Shown in pieces: positions 34,321 through 41,527 of a stretch of 64,000 nt of DNA. Under the pieces are notes generated by a model. That model was not told the origin of the DNA. It saw nothing but the letters and a program-made list of their open reading frames with translations, and did not search any database. Numbering within the stretch: position 1 is the first letter of the stretch; each line of letters begins with the position of its first letter. This stretch comes from Halorubrum depositum (GTDB lineage Archaea > Halobacteriota > Halobacteria > Halobacteriales > Haloferacaceae), in NCBI RefSeq assembly GCF_007671725.1, contig NZ_VCNM01000004.1:1-64000 (forward strand), given 5' to 3'. The position numbers and the translations under genes are program-made.

Positions 34321-34492
34321 CACCCCACGTTTCCGACGTTCCTTGTCCGATATCAGCGGGAAAATGCCGTTATTCGGTGGAATTGGATTGCTGACAATAT
34401 AGCCGCGTTTCCGACGTGAGAGAGGAAACCCGTAGACGGAAGCGGCGCGTTGTTGTCGAATCCCGAACCCACACACCCCACGTTTCCGTCGT
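34321..34492. repeat. ORB-like repeats, left cluster (three copies)
   Basis: Elements near 34323-34339 (CCCCACGTTTCCGACGT), 34401-34417 (GCGTTTCCGACGT) and 34476-34492 (CCCCACGTTTCCGTCGT), all in the same orientation. The first one lies near the orc1 start and could also regulate it. Confidence 0.75.
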
Positions 34493-34618
34493 AATCACCG
34501 AACAGGTGGGGAGGGGACTCGAAGAAGACATCCACGACGGGATACCAAAGACGAGAGCGGCCTAGCCGTCCAATACTGGCCGCCTACAGAAGCAGCTGGA
34601 AAGGATCGTTTCATCTGA

Positions 34619-34640
34619 GGGGGCGAAGTACTTCGCCCCC
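34619..34640. repeat. 22-bp perfect palindrome in the origin
   Basis: GGGGGCGAAGT followed directly by its complement ACTTCGCCCCC, no loop. It could extrude a cruciform, bind a dimeric protein or terminate transcription from one side. It borders the AT-rich part of the origin. Confidence 0.7.
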
Positions 34641-34794
34641 TCCTTGGTTGAAGTACACTTAATGAGCGTTTCTCAGCTATACTACTTTAATCTATGTGTT
34701 GGAGAAGTTAGTTCTTCTCTAGATTGGTTCTAGGTCAACAGAATTAGTGGCTGCATAGCGCTATCGTAGCCTCTCCCTATGCCGTCGTGGAGAA

Positions 34795-34880
34795 ACGACG
34801 GAAACGCGGGGGGTGTGGTCCCTTCGAAATCAGCGCCACCCCCTCCACCAACATCCAGTTACGACGGAAACGTGGGGTGG
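34795..34880. repeat. ORB-like repeats, right cluster (two copies, reverse orientation)
   Basis: ACGACGGAAACGCGGGGGG at about 34795-34813 and TTACGACGGAAACGTGGGGT from 34859, reverse complements of the left cluster. Confidence 0.75.
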
Positions 34881-34900
34881 GTGTCCTCCATCATCGAGTT

Positions 34901-35224
34901 TTACTCGTCCGGGTTGACCGGACCCTTGTACTGAGAACGAATCTTCTCTCCCTCCCGCCACTGCCAGTAGTAGTAGCGATTGTCGTTGATTTCCTTGATC
35001 GTGATCGTTGCTTTGGCCGGGACGTCGTCCGGAAGATCGTCTGGCCGTTCTTCGACCTCTTCTTGATCTGCCGACTCCTCGAGACGGGCCTCTCGTTCCT
35101 TGTGCTCGGCGAGCGCCTCAGCGTACGTCGCAACGTCTCGGAGCTGCTCCGGGTCCGACTCGTTGAGCGTGTTGACGATCTCCGTCGGGAGGTTCGCCGG
35201 TGGGGTCGGGGGTTCGTAGGACAT
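34901..35224 (-). CDS. Small haloarchaeal plasmid protein (DUF6788-type)
   Basis: 107 residues with a helical front (IVNTLNESDPEQLRDVATYA), an acidic linker, and a beta hairpin at the end, NDNRYYYWQWREGEKIRSQY followed by KGPVN. This is a common haloarchaeal plasmid family; its role is unknown but it may contact nucleic acid through the aromatic hairpin. It faces the origin, with the inverted repeat P2 just upstream and the HTH-nucleotidyltransferase pair divergent from it. Confidence 0.6.
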   Translation of the reverse strand: MSYEPPTPPANLPTEIVNTLNESDPEQLRDVATYAEALAEHKEREARLEESADQEEVEERPDDLPDDVPAKATITIKEINDNRYYYWQWREGEKIRSQYKGPVNPDE

Positions 35225-35238
35225 CGGCGACTCTCGTG

Positions 35239-35279
35239 TTAACCAACACGGCCCACGAATCCATAGTTTTGTTGGTTAA
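35239..35279. promoter_or_regulatory. Dispersed inverted repeat P2 (TTAACCAACA element)
   Basis: TTAACCAACA (35239-35248), 21-base spacer, TGTTGGTTAA (35270-35279). It sits 14 bp upstream of the DUF6788-type start. Confidence 0.75.
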
Positions 35280-35310
35280 GACGATGGAGACGGCTCCCGT
35301 GCTTGCTGGA

Positions 35311-35360
35311 TGTAACACTACTCGAAACTTCTTTATATGGCAGTTTCGTACTATGTTACA
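35311..35360. promoter_or_regulatory. Dyad operator around the TATA box of the HTH-nucleotidyltransferase operon
   Basis: Two 18-base half-sites (35311-35328 and 35343-35360) are inverted: outer parts TGTAACA/TGTTACA and inner parts CGAAAC/GTTTCG match. The 14-base centre contains TTTATATG (35332-35339), a TATA box 24-31 bases before the GTG start. The transcript would therefore be leaderless or nearly so. The operon's own helix-turn-helix protein is the obvious candidate to bind here and block the promoter. Confidence 0.65.
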
Positions 35361-35362
35361 CC

Positions 35363-36289
35363 GTGCTCCGGCGTATCGAACTCGAGGTCCTCGCCACGGT
35401 CGACCGCGGCGACACGATCTCCGAACTCGCGACGAAGCTCAACCACAGCGAGAGCTACCTCTCTCGTGCCGTCGCCGACCTCGTCGAAAAGGGACTCGTC
35501 TTCACGGAACGCGACGGGCGGCGAAAACGAGTCGTTCCGTCGGATGCTCGCGCCGTCGAACTCTACCGGGACCTCGTCCGCCAGCACTCCCATATCGACT
35601 TCCCCGAACTGCTGACGGGCAAGGCACTCGAAGTGCTGTACTACCTCGACCAGCCGCGAACCGTCTCCGAAATCGCCGACCGGAGCGACAACTACCGCAA
35701 CACGGTTAACCGCGTCCTCAAGCGGTTTCGTGACCGTGGTCTCGTCGGGACGGCCGACGGCCACTACGAGTTCAACGCTGACTTCGACCGCCTCCACGAG
35801 TTCGCCCGGGAACTCGTACATCATCTACATCGCCAGCGTCTCGAAGCCGTTGCCCCGAAGGGGACGATTCTCTGGGAGGACTACGACGAATTCCTCGCGC
35901 AGGCAGAGACGGAGATCGACGCGGCGGCGTTCCACGAAACCGGCCTCGCTCGGTTCGCAGCCTTCGACCTCCAGTTCCTGCTCACCGGCCACCGCTACTA
36001 CGTCTACTCCGAGGATCTCGACGCAGTCTCGCCGGCGGAACTTTGCTGTCACACGCTGCTGATCGACGACGGCAGCCGCCACCGCTCGTACTGTCTCCTC
36101 CTGCTCAGCCACGTCGACGTCGACGAGGCGGCCCTCCGAGAGCAGGCGGCGAAGTATGGCCTCGAAGACGATATCGACGCCTTGCTCCGCTACCTCGAGA
36201 CGCACGGCGAGGTAGACGACGACCGACTCCCGGAGTGGGACGAGTTCCAGGAGCTGGCGGCTGACTACGAGGTGCCATTACCAAAATGA
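35363..36289 (+). CDS. Winged-helix regulator paired with a nucleotidyltransferase
   Basis: 308 residues from GTG 35363, chosen because the TATA box lies 24-31 bases upstream and LRRIELEVLATVDRGDTISE starts a full helix-turn-helix domain (KLNHSESYLSRAVADLVEKG as the recognition part). A second winged helix follows at about 80-130 (QPRTVSEIADRSDNYRNTVN). The C-terminal 150 residues are a conserved sensor-like domain. It overlaps the nucleotidyltransferase gene by 4 bp. The pair looks like a toxin-antitoxin or defence module where this protein is the repressor or antitoxin. Confidence 0.7.
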   Translation: MLRRIELEVLATVDRGDTISELATKLNHSESYLSRAVADLVEKGLVFTERDGRRKRVVPSDARAVELYRDLVRQHSHIDFPELLTGKALEVLYYLDQPRTVSEIADRSDNYRNTVNRVLKRFRDRGLVGTADGHYEFNADFDRLHEFARELVHHLHRQRLEAVAPKGTILWEDYDEFLAQAETEIDAAAFHETGLARFAAFDLQFLLTGHRYYVYSEDLDAVSPAELCCHTLLIDDGSRHRSYCLLLLSHVDVDEAALREQAAKYGLEDDIDALLRYLETHGEVDDDRLPEWDEFQELAADYEVPLPK

Positions 36290-37089
36290 GACCAACATTC
36301 GGACGCGAGTACATCGAGAACGAATTCCAGCGGATCGTGGATGGCCTCTCAGCCCCGCTCGCGGTCTACCTGATCGGTGGTGGCGCGATGTCGCTGCGCG
36401 ACCTCAAGGGGGCGACGAAAGATATCGACCTGGTCGTCCCGGATGGCGACGCGTACGGTCAGCTGTGGGCCGTCTTGATGGACCTCGGGTATGCGGAGGT
36501 TCAATCGCTGGATCCAGATTATCGGGCGCTGGGGGCAACGAGCTGCGTTGAGAACGACGACGGGTGTCGCCTTGACATCTTCAACCAGCAGGTCGCGAAC
36601 AAGCTCGTGCTCACCGACGGGATGCAAGAGCGCAGCGAGCCGTTCCTCGACACAGATCAACTGACGGTCCGGCTGGTCAGCAACGAAGATATCTTCCTGT
36701 TCAAGGCGATCGCAGGCCGCGACGACGACATCGAGGACATGAATATGCTCGTACAGGCCGGTCTCGATTACGACGTCGTCCGGACTGAACTCGAAGCCCA
36801 GATCGAACGCCTGGGGGACGATCAGTTCGCCACGTTCGCGAACGAGGCCCTGGTCGAACTCGAGGAGCGGTACGGAGTAACCACGCCGATCGAGGGGCGC
36901 GTTCAGGAACTGACGAATAGGTACTACCGGGGGCTCGAAGTCCTCCAGGCACTCGATGAACCGATGACCGTCGACGAACTGGCCGCGGAACTGGAGCTGG
37001 ATGACGAGGAGGTTCACGACCGGATCGCGTATCTCTCAACGTTCGACCGGGTCCGTCGGGATGGCGACACAGTCCGTCCCGTGGAGTAG
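36286..37089 (+). CDS. Nucleotidyltransferase-fold protein with C-terminal winged helix
   Basis: 267 residues. YLIGGGAMSLRDLKGATKDI at about 28-47 followed by DLVV gives the nucleotidyltransferase GG-x(n)-DxD pattern (KDIDLVV), and CRLDIFN supplies a third Asp. The C-terminus holds a short helix-turn-helix (DEPMTVDELAAELELDDEEV). The fold is that of DUF6036/AbiEii-like toxins that add nucleotides to tRNA or proteins. The ATGA overlap with the HTH gene marks a coupled pair, which would stabilise the plasmid. Confidence 0.7.
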   Translation: MRPTFGREYIENEFQRIVDGLSAPLAVYLIGGGAMSLRDLKGATKDIDLVVPDGDAYGQLWAVLMDLGYAEVQSLDPDYRALGATSCVENDDGCRLDIFNQQVANKLVLTDGMQERSEPFLDTDQLTVRLVSNEDIFLFKAIAGRDDDIEDMNMLVQAGLDYDVVRTELEAQIERLGDDQFATFANEALVELEERYGVTTPIEGRVQELTNRYYRGLEVLQALDEPMTVDELAAELELDDEEVHDRIAYLSTFDRVRRDGDTVRPVE

Positions 37090-37100
37090 TCTGGCCACGA

Positions 37101-37919
37101 CTACGGGGAGGGAAGGCGGCCGTCTGGTCGGGGAACGCGGCCCCGTTTAATCTCGTGATCGACGCGGCGCAGGTGCTTGCAGCCGCCCTCGGGTGAACGT
37201 TGCTGCCAGTCGGGACAGGTACACGATTCGTCGATGACGTCGACTTCGTACCGGTTCCCTGACGCAGACTGTACCTCGTAGCGGCCACCCTTCGAGAGGA
37301 GTGAGACGTCCATCGCTTCGGCGACGGCACGCTTCGTGCGGGGCTCAAGATCGTCCTCCGACTGTGCGTTCTCGTCGACGACCAGTCGGTCGCGAACGTC
37401 GCCTGTTCGGCCACCGTCGGGAGCGACGGCTTCCGCAGGGCCACTGAGCCGCTCGTGAAGCACTTCCTCCACCGGATGGCCTTCCGGCCAGAGGTAGTGG
37501 ACCTCGCGACGCTCGCGATGGTCGTAGGAGCCGCACGCGGCTGCGCTCCCAGTCCAGACGCGCCAGGCACCGAGCGCGGCCATCACGTCGACAATGGCGC
37601 GAGGAACTGCCTGGTGGTCGTCCGGGAAGAACACCCGGAAGCGGGTACACGCTTCTCGCGGCGGGACGGTCTCCCACCAGTCTTCGCTGGAGCCCCAGCT
37701 ATCGAACATCGCCTCATCGCTCCCGTAGCCGACGGTCACGCCGTCGGTCGGCGTCCAGTCTGCTGGGAGGTGGTCCGCCTCGCCTTCAAGCACCCGAAGA
37801 ACGGCGTATCGGAGGTACTCGTGGGCTTGGTTGTCTGTCGTACGAGCGACCTGGTCGTGCTGCTCGGCAACGTGCTCGGCTTCCTCGAGGACCGTCGTGA
37901 GATTGGGTTCAGTCATCAT
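37101..37919 (-). CDS. SWIM zinc-finger protein
   Basis: 272 residues from ATG 37919 (the next codon is also ATG). The C-terminal part shows CTCPDWQQRSPEGGCKHLRR, a CxC-x(n)-CxH SWIM finger that binds DNA or proteins. The rest, with DEAMFDSWGSSEDWWETVPP and TRFRVFFPDDHQAVPRAIVD, is a conserved haloarchaeal domain without known function. It begins 17 bp after hairpin leader H1 and is headed by inverted repeat P3. It converges with the nucleotidyltransferase gene. Confidence 0.75.
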   Translation of the reverse strand: MMTEPNLTTVLEEAEHVAEQHDQVARTTDNQAHEYLRYAVLRVLEGEADHLPADWTPTDGVTVGYGSDEAMFDSWGSSEDWWETVPPREACTRFRVFFPDDHQAVPRAIVDVMAALGAWRVWTGSAAACGSYDHRERREVHYLWPEGHPVEEVLHERLSGPAEAVAPDGGRTGDVRDRLVVDENAQSEDDLEPRTKRAVAEAMDVSLLSKGGRYEVQSASGNRYEVDVIDESCTCPDWQQRSPEGGCKHLRRVDHEIKRGRVPRPDGRLPSP

Positions 37920-37936
37920 TCGACGGAGGTCTGAAT

Positions 37937-37968
37937 GCGCCTCCGCCCCTCGGCGGGCGCTGAAAAAC
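37937..37968 (-). promoter_or_regulatory. Hairpin leader H1, before the SWIM gene
   Basis: On the minus strand a T-run (AGTTTTTC) is followed by GCGCC, a loop with GAGGGGCG and GGCGC. Start codon 17 bases further. Confidence 0.55.
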
Positions 37969-38010
37969 TTAACCAACAGAACGGAAGGAATCCATCACTC
38001 TGTTGGTTAA
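37969..38010. promoter_or_regulatory. Dispersed inverted repeat P3 (TTAACCAACA element)
   Basis: TTAACCAACA (37969-37978), 22-base spacer, TGTTGGTTAA (38001-38010). The right arm also supplies the TAA stop of the ArdC-like gene, and the left arm abuts hairpin H1. Confidence 0.75.
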
Positions 38011-38954
38011 CTATGTTGGGACGAGGAGTCTCCTTCGAGCACGTCGATGAGCTCTTCTGCTGTAGAACTGATCCGTCCGAGCCGCTCGCGAACGACCTCG
38101 GGATCGTCCGACTCCCACGCAGCGAGGTAGAACGCCGACCCGCTAGTGTCCAACCCACAGTACCGCCCGACGACATATGCGACGGCTTCGGCCTCGACCT
38201 CGCGTTTCGCCCGCTCGGTGTCGTCGTCGACGTCGAAGTGGAGCAGAGCGTGGGCGTACTCGTGAATTAGCGTCCGCGCGAGGTCGGCCTCGTTCTCCCG
38301 ATCACGCACCTCGACGAGCGGCTGAACGTCGACGAGGCTCAGCTGCTCGCAGATGCCCTTTGCCTCGCCGTGGGTCCACTCCTCGGCTGGAACGATCTGC
38401 ACCGTCACGCCGAGGTCGTCAGCGGCGCCAGTCAACTGTTCGACGAGGTCGCCGGCGTCGCCGGTCGCTTCCGTGTCCAGGTCGGGAAGCGGCTCGCCCT
38501 CGGTCTGGGAGATGTCGAACACCGGTGCGGGTTTGAACCCGACCAGGCCCTCGGACCACTCCTCGGGCGGCGTCTCGTCGTACTCACAATCACTGTCCTC
38601 GTGGTAGCTCGGCGAATTCTCGCACTCCGGGCACTGCTTGGTGATGATCGGCGCCCAGATCCAGATGGCCGACTCACCCTCCTTGACGTGGCGGTCGAAC
38701 TCCTCCTGCCACGTCCGGTAGCCCGCCACCCGGCTCGCCTCGGGACACTGCCGCTTGATGAGGAGCGTGTTCCGGTAGGAGTAGTCGTGGAAGCGACTCT
38801 GGACGTCGAGCCACTCTTGGAACTCCACGCTGGCCTGCGCGTTGTCGACGCCGGCGACGAGGTCGTCGATCCACTGTTCGATGGTACTGTTCATCTCGTC
38901 GGATCGTGTGTCGGTCTGGTCGAAGGAGACCGACGAGTCTCTGATCGTGGACAT
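38007..38954 (-). CDS. ArdC/M78-type protein with zinc peptidase motif
   Basis: 315 residues from ATG 38954. The front part (QWIDDLVAGVDNAQASVEFQ, then YSYRNTLLIKRQCPEASRVA and GYRTW) is the ArdC N-terminal single-stranded-DNA-binding domain. A CPECENS zinc-like insert follows, and the C-terminal half has LIHEYAHALLHF (about 232-243), the HExxH metal site of M78/ImmA-like peptidases, with AEAVAYVVGRYCG as the third ligand region. ArdC proteins protect incoming plasmid DNA from host restriction during conjugation; the same is inferred here. Leader hairpin H2 precedes it. Confidence 0.75.
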   Translation of the reverse strand: MSTIRDSSVSFDQTDTRSDEMNSTIEQWIDDLVAGVDNAQASVEFQEWLDVQSRFHDYSYRNTLLIKRQCPEASRVAGYRTWQEEFDRHVKEGESAIWIWAPIITKQCPECENSPSYHEDSDCEYDETPPEEWSEGLVGFKPAPVFDISQTEGEPLPDLDTEATGDAGDLVEQLTGAADDLGVTVQIVPAEEWTHGEAKGICEQLSLVDVQPLVEVRDRENEADLARTLIHEYAHALLHFDVDDDTERAKREVEAEAVAYVVGRYCGLDTSGSAFYLAAWESDDPEVVRERLGRISSTAEELIDVLEGDSSSQHS

Positions 38955-38997
38955 CGTGTTCACCGAATCAAGTTCACGGCGACTGCGTCTGTTCAGA

Positions 38998-39030
38998 CCG
39001 CGCCGCACCCCTCAGGGGCGTTCAAAAAAC
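38998..39030 (-). promoter_or_regulatory. Hairpin leader H2, before the ArdC-like gene
   Basis: Minus strand: GTTTTTTGAACGCCCC, loop TGAGGGGTGC, GGCGCG. Start codon about 43 bases downstream. Confidence 0.55.
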
Positions 39031-39041
39031 CGCTCTGTCGG

Positions 39042-39389
39042 TCAGCGGAGCTCGTGGCGTTCGTCCGCAAAGCCGACCGTGACGAGGTACTCGAGGAACT
39101 CGTCGAACCGCTCGACGTCACTGGGCGTGTCGGTCGCAAGATGACGCGCCCACTCGATGGCCCACTGGAAGGCGGGATCCGTGCCGCCCTTGCCGTGAAT
39201 GTACCACCACCGGGCCGCCTTGAGAACCACTATGGGATTCGTCGGCGGCTGCTCACCGGCGAGCCCACGGGTGATGGACTCGATTTCGTCGGGGACATCG
39301 GCGGAATCGACCTCCGCTGATTGCGTGTTGTCGATGTCGACCGGGATCTCGTCGATCGAGACGTTGTCAGGACGCTGTTGTTGACTCAC
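39042..39389 (-). CDS. Hypothetical protein upstream of the ArdC-like gene
   Basis: 115 residues. The N-terminal 40 are disordered and acidic; the remainder is compact and helical, with NPIVVLKAARWWYIHGKGGT and AIEWARHLATDTPSDVERFD. No family recognised. Its stop lies 87 bp before the start of the ArdC-like gene, with leader H2 in the gap. A role in plasmid transfer is only a guess from position. Confidence 0.55.
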   Translation of the reverse strand: MSQQQRPDNVSIDEIPVDIDNTQSAEVDSADVPDEIESITRGLAGEQPPTNPIVVLKAARWWYIHGKGGTDPAFQWAIEWARHLATDTPSDVERFDEFLEYLVTVGFADERHELR

Positions 39390-39419
39390 TGGAAGTCACC
39401 TCTGAGGGCTCTCGAAGGA

Positions 39420-39449
39420 GCCCTCGCCCTCTCTGGGGGCACGAAAAAC
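39420..39449 (-). promoter_or_regulatory. Hairpin leader H3, before the 115-residue gene
   Basis: Minus strand: TGTTTTTCGTGCCCCC, loop AGAGAGGGC, GAGGGC. A second inverted repeat GAGGGCTC-TCGAAG-GAGCCCTC (39404-39425) overlaps its end. Start codon 30 bases downstream. Confidence 0.5.
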
Positions 39450-39528
39450 AGGTCGCGAAGTCACGCCGGCGGGAGGTAGACGCTCTGCTCGCCGGCAGAC
39501 TATCGTGCTGAACGTGGAACTTCGCTTG

Positions 39529-40746
39529 TTAGTCAACCACTGGTTGGACTGGAAGCCGTTCGAGGCGGCGGTGGCACGGGATACAGAGAGTCAACAGGTT
39601 ACTCGGTACATCTGCATCGTCGACCGACCGGTCTGGGTCGTTGTAGAACCGGCGTCGAGGGATCCTATGATGAACCGGGAGATCACGTCCGAATTTATCG
39701 CGGTGAGCTTCGCGGCCCATACCGCAGCGCAGACAGGATTCATTGTCACGGGTAATGATTTCCTCACGAATCTGTGGCCAGTTCGAGCCGAACGGTACTG
39801 TCTCGGTATTTGACTGGCGGTAGTCGTCTAAATAGTCTGGATCGGCCGCCTGTAGGGCTGTTCGCCATGATCCGAATACGCGCCGATACGGCTGGGTCGT
39901 GAATTCCCCGTGTTTAATCATCTCACCCGTTGTCGGCGGATGACCCAACTCTTCGGCGAGCTCTCGCAATTCGGTCAATAAACCCTCACGTGGAATTCGC
40001 CACCGGGTATTTGGCTCGAAGCCAGCGGCTGTAAGCGCCTCGTTCCAAGAACCGAACCGCTTCTGGTAGACCGATCCGCTCCATTTTCCCTGGTCCTGCA
40101 TCTCCTCTTTGCGCGGAATGTGTCCCAACTCTTCGCTGAGTCTCTTGAGTTCAGACAGCAGAGTGTCTTCACTCACGTTTCGTGTATAGTTTATTTCTAA
40201 GCCAGCCCTCTGAAGAGCCTGATTCCAATTTCCGAAGGCCCGTTTGTACGGATCCGAGGTGTACGGACCATCTTGATCCATCTCGTCTGTCGTGGGTGGG
40301 CGGCCAAGTTCCTCAGCGAACTCCTGTAGAGCAGCAATAAGTGCTTCTTCGGAGAGATTCAGTTCAACGTTGGGCTCCAACCCAGCTGCCCGTAGAGCTG
40401 AGTTCCACCCGCCGAATCGCTTGCAGTACGTTTTCACCGAGTACTTCCCGTAACTTCTGTAGGTTCGCTCTGAAGGTGCCTCTCCTACGATTTCAGCGAC
40501 TGATTTGAGGTCCACAAGAAGATCGGCTTTCGGTGTCGCTGGTCTTCCGTTTGGTTCGTTTGTTCCCGTCTCAAGGTCGGCAGTCTTGAGCGCTTCATTC
40601 CACGACCCGAAACGGTCCGCGTAGGTCTTTGCGGCATGAGTGCCGGACTCGTTCATCTCATTCTGCGACGGGGGCCGCCCGAGTTCCGACGCGAATTCCC
40701 GGAGACGATTGAGGAGTTCTTCGTCTGAGTACAGCTTCTTGCCCAT
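39529..40746 (-). CDS. Five homing-endonuclease-associated repeats plus HNH nuclease
   Basis: 405 residues from ATG 40746 (MGKKLYSDEELLNRLREFAS). Five ~55-residue repeats follow, each with an LLxxLRELAEELGxPP part and an FGSWNEALxAAGLE ending (about 5-60, 70-125, 132-190, 190-245, 248-303), a module known from homing endonucleases and from HNH proteins. The C-terminus has CLRCGMG, VHHRIPRRRF and NLLTLCIPCHRRLE, a zinc-stapled HNH active site. Five modules could read a long DNA site. This may be a free-standing homing or restriction nuclease. The gene is headed by P4 and hairpin H4. Confidence 0.75.
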   Translation of the reverse strand: MGKKLYSDEELLNRLREFASELGRPPSQNEMNESGTHAAKTYADRFGSWNEALKTADLETGTNEPNGRPATPKADLLVDLKSVAEIVGEAPSERTYRSYGKYSVKTYCKRFGGWNSALRAAGLEPNVELNLSEEALIAALQEFAEELGRPPTTDEMDQDGPYTSDPYKRAFGNWNQALQRAGLEINYTRNVSEDTLLSELKRLSEELGHIPRKEEMQDQGKWSGSVYQKRFGSWNEALTAAGFEPNTRWRIPREGLLTELRELAEELGHPPTTGEMIKHGEFTTQPYRRVFGSWRTALQAADPDYLDDYRQSNTETVPFGSNWPQIREEIITRDNESCLRCGMGREAHRDKFGRDLPVHHRIPRRRFYNDPDRSVDDADVPSNLLTLCIPCHRRLERLPVQPVVD

Positions 40747-40873
40747 GATTTGTGATGTGATTGAATCACTCAGTTTGGTCCCGGCTTGGTATTTGAATGT
40801 CAGTTCTCGTGTTTGTGAGTCGTTACCTGTTGATGCTGACTGAGCTTCTATTCGATCCCGCGAGGCCGCTGCT

Positions 40874-40909
40874 GGCTGCCTCGCACCCATCGAGGGGGCC
40901 GAAAAACTG
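40874..40909 (-). promoter_or_regulatory. Hairpin leader H4, upstream of the HNH gene
   Basis: Minus strand: AGTTTTTCGGCCCCC, loop TCGATGGGTGC, GAGGCAGCC. It is about 127 bases before the chosen start, the longest distance in the set; the true start may be nearer. Confidence 0.45.
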
Positions 40910-40921
40910 AGGCACACCCTG

Positions 40922-40963
40922 TTAACCAACAATGGGGAAACCCACGTGGAGTGTGTTGGTTAA
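40922..40963. promoter_or_regulatory. Dispersed inverted repeat P4 (TTAACCAACA element)
   Basis: TTAACCAACA (40922-40931), 22-base spacer, TGTTGGTTAA (40954-40963), just upstream of H4. Confidence 0.75.
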
Positions 40964-40972
40964 GGATAGAGC

Positions 40973-41188
40973 TTACTCTTCGCCCTCACGTAGCTCTTCA
41001 GCCTTCCACTTGAGCCGGCGCAGGATCTGCGTTCGATTCTGGTTGGCGTTCTCGTAGGCAACACACTCTTGGAGGGTTTCCATATCCGGAATCGTCGCGA
41101 TTCCTGCCTTGATCAGGCGCGTGTTCGATGCTTCAAGCCGCTTCTCTGGCGAGAATTCGTTACTCTCTTGCTCGTCAGTGGACCCCAT
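40973..41188 (-). CDS. Small plasmid protein, paralogue of the gene at 52097
   Basis: 71 residues from ATG 41188. RLEASNTRLIKAGIATIPDM followed by ETLQECVAYENANQNRTQIL forms two helices ending in RRLKWKAEELREGEE. The gene at 52097-52318 is a clear paralogue (ETLRACVAYENANQQRVQIL). The family is common in haloarchaeal plasmids, but I know no function; the helical pair could bind nucleic acid. Leader H5 precedes it by 6 bp. Confidence 0.65.
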   Translation of the reverse strand: MGSTDEQESNEFSPEKRLEASNTRLIKAGIATIPDMETLQECVAYENANQNRTQILRRLKWKAEELREGEE

Positions 41189-41194
41189 CTCAAA

Positions 41195-41226
41195 GAGCCT
41201 CCACCCCCGTTGGGGCCGACACAAAC
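41195..41226 (-). promoter_or_regulatory. Hairpin leader H5, before the 71-residue gene
   Basis: Minus strand: GTTTGTGTCGGCCCC, AAC, GGGGGTGGAGGCTC. The GGAGG can serve as a Shine-Dalgarno sequence, with the ATG close behind. Confidence 0.5.
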
Positions 41227-41320
41227 AACTCTCCGGACGATAACGCCCCACCTCTCATAGGGTAAAACCGATACAACAGTTACCGTAATGGCCATCCCCC
41301 GCGAGTGTTTACAGTCCCGT

Positions 41321-41527
41321 ATGGAGCGAAAGACGATCTCAGTCACCGGGATGTCGTGCAACGGGTGCGAACAGAACGTGGAGACCGCCCTGCGAAACCT
41401 CGATAGTGTGACTCGGGTCGAGGCCGACCACAAAGCTGACACGGTCGACGTGGTCCTCGAGGATGAGGTCTCAGATGACGATGTGAACGCGGCAATCGAA
41501 CAGGCTGGCTACGACGTCGTGGCCTAA
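41321..41527 (+). CDS. copZ: Heavy-metal-associated (HMA) copper chaperone
   Basis: 68 residues from ATG 41321. TISVTGMSCNGCEQNVETAL at the start holds the MxCxxC copper-binding loop (MSCNGC), and the rest completes the ferredoxin-like HMA fold (SVTRVEADHKADTVDVVLED). It would hand Cu(I) to the P-type ATPase whose gene ends next to it (4-bp convergent overlap). Co-location with the ATPase and an ArsR-type regulator fits a copper-export cassette. Confidence 0.85.
   Translation: MERKTISVTGMSCNGCEQNVETALRNLDSVTRVEADHKADTVDVVLEDEVSDDDVNAAIEQAGYDVVA

Larger units (their letters stand above)
34271..34900. other. Probable replication origin with ORB-like repeats
   Basis: A gene-free 630 bp between orc1 and the divergent small gene. 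Repeats of type CCCCACGTTTCCGTCGTAA sit at 34323-34339, 34401-34417 and 34476-34492 in one orientation and in the reverse orientation at about 34795-34812 and 34859-34877. Between them lies an AT-rich part (about 34650-34770), the candidate unwinding element, next to a 22-bp palindrome at 34619-34640. Inverted boxes on both sides of an AT-rich segment are the classical layout of haloarchaeal origins. Confidence 0.8.
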
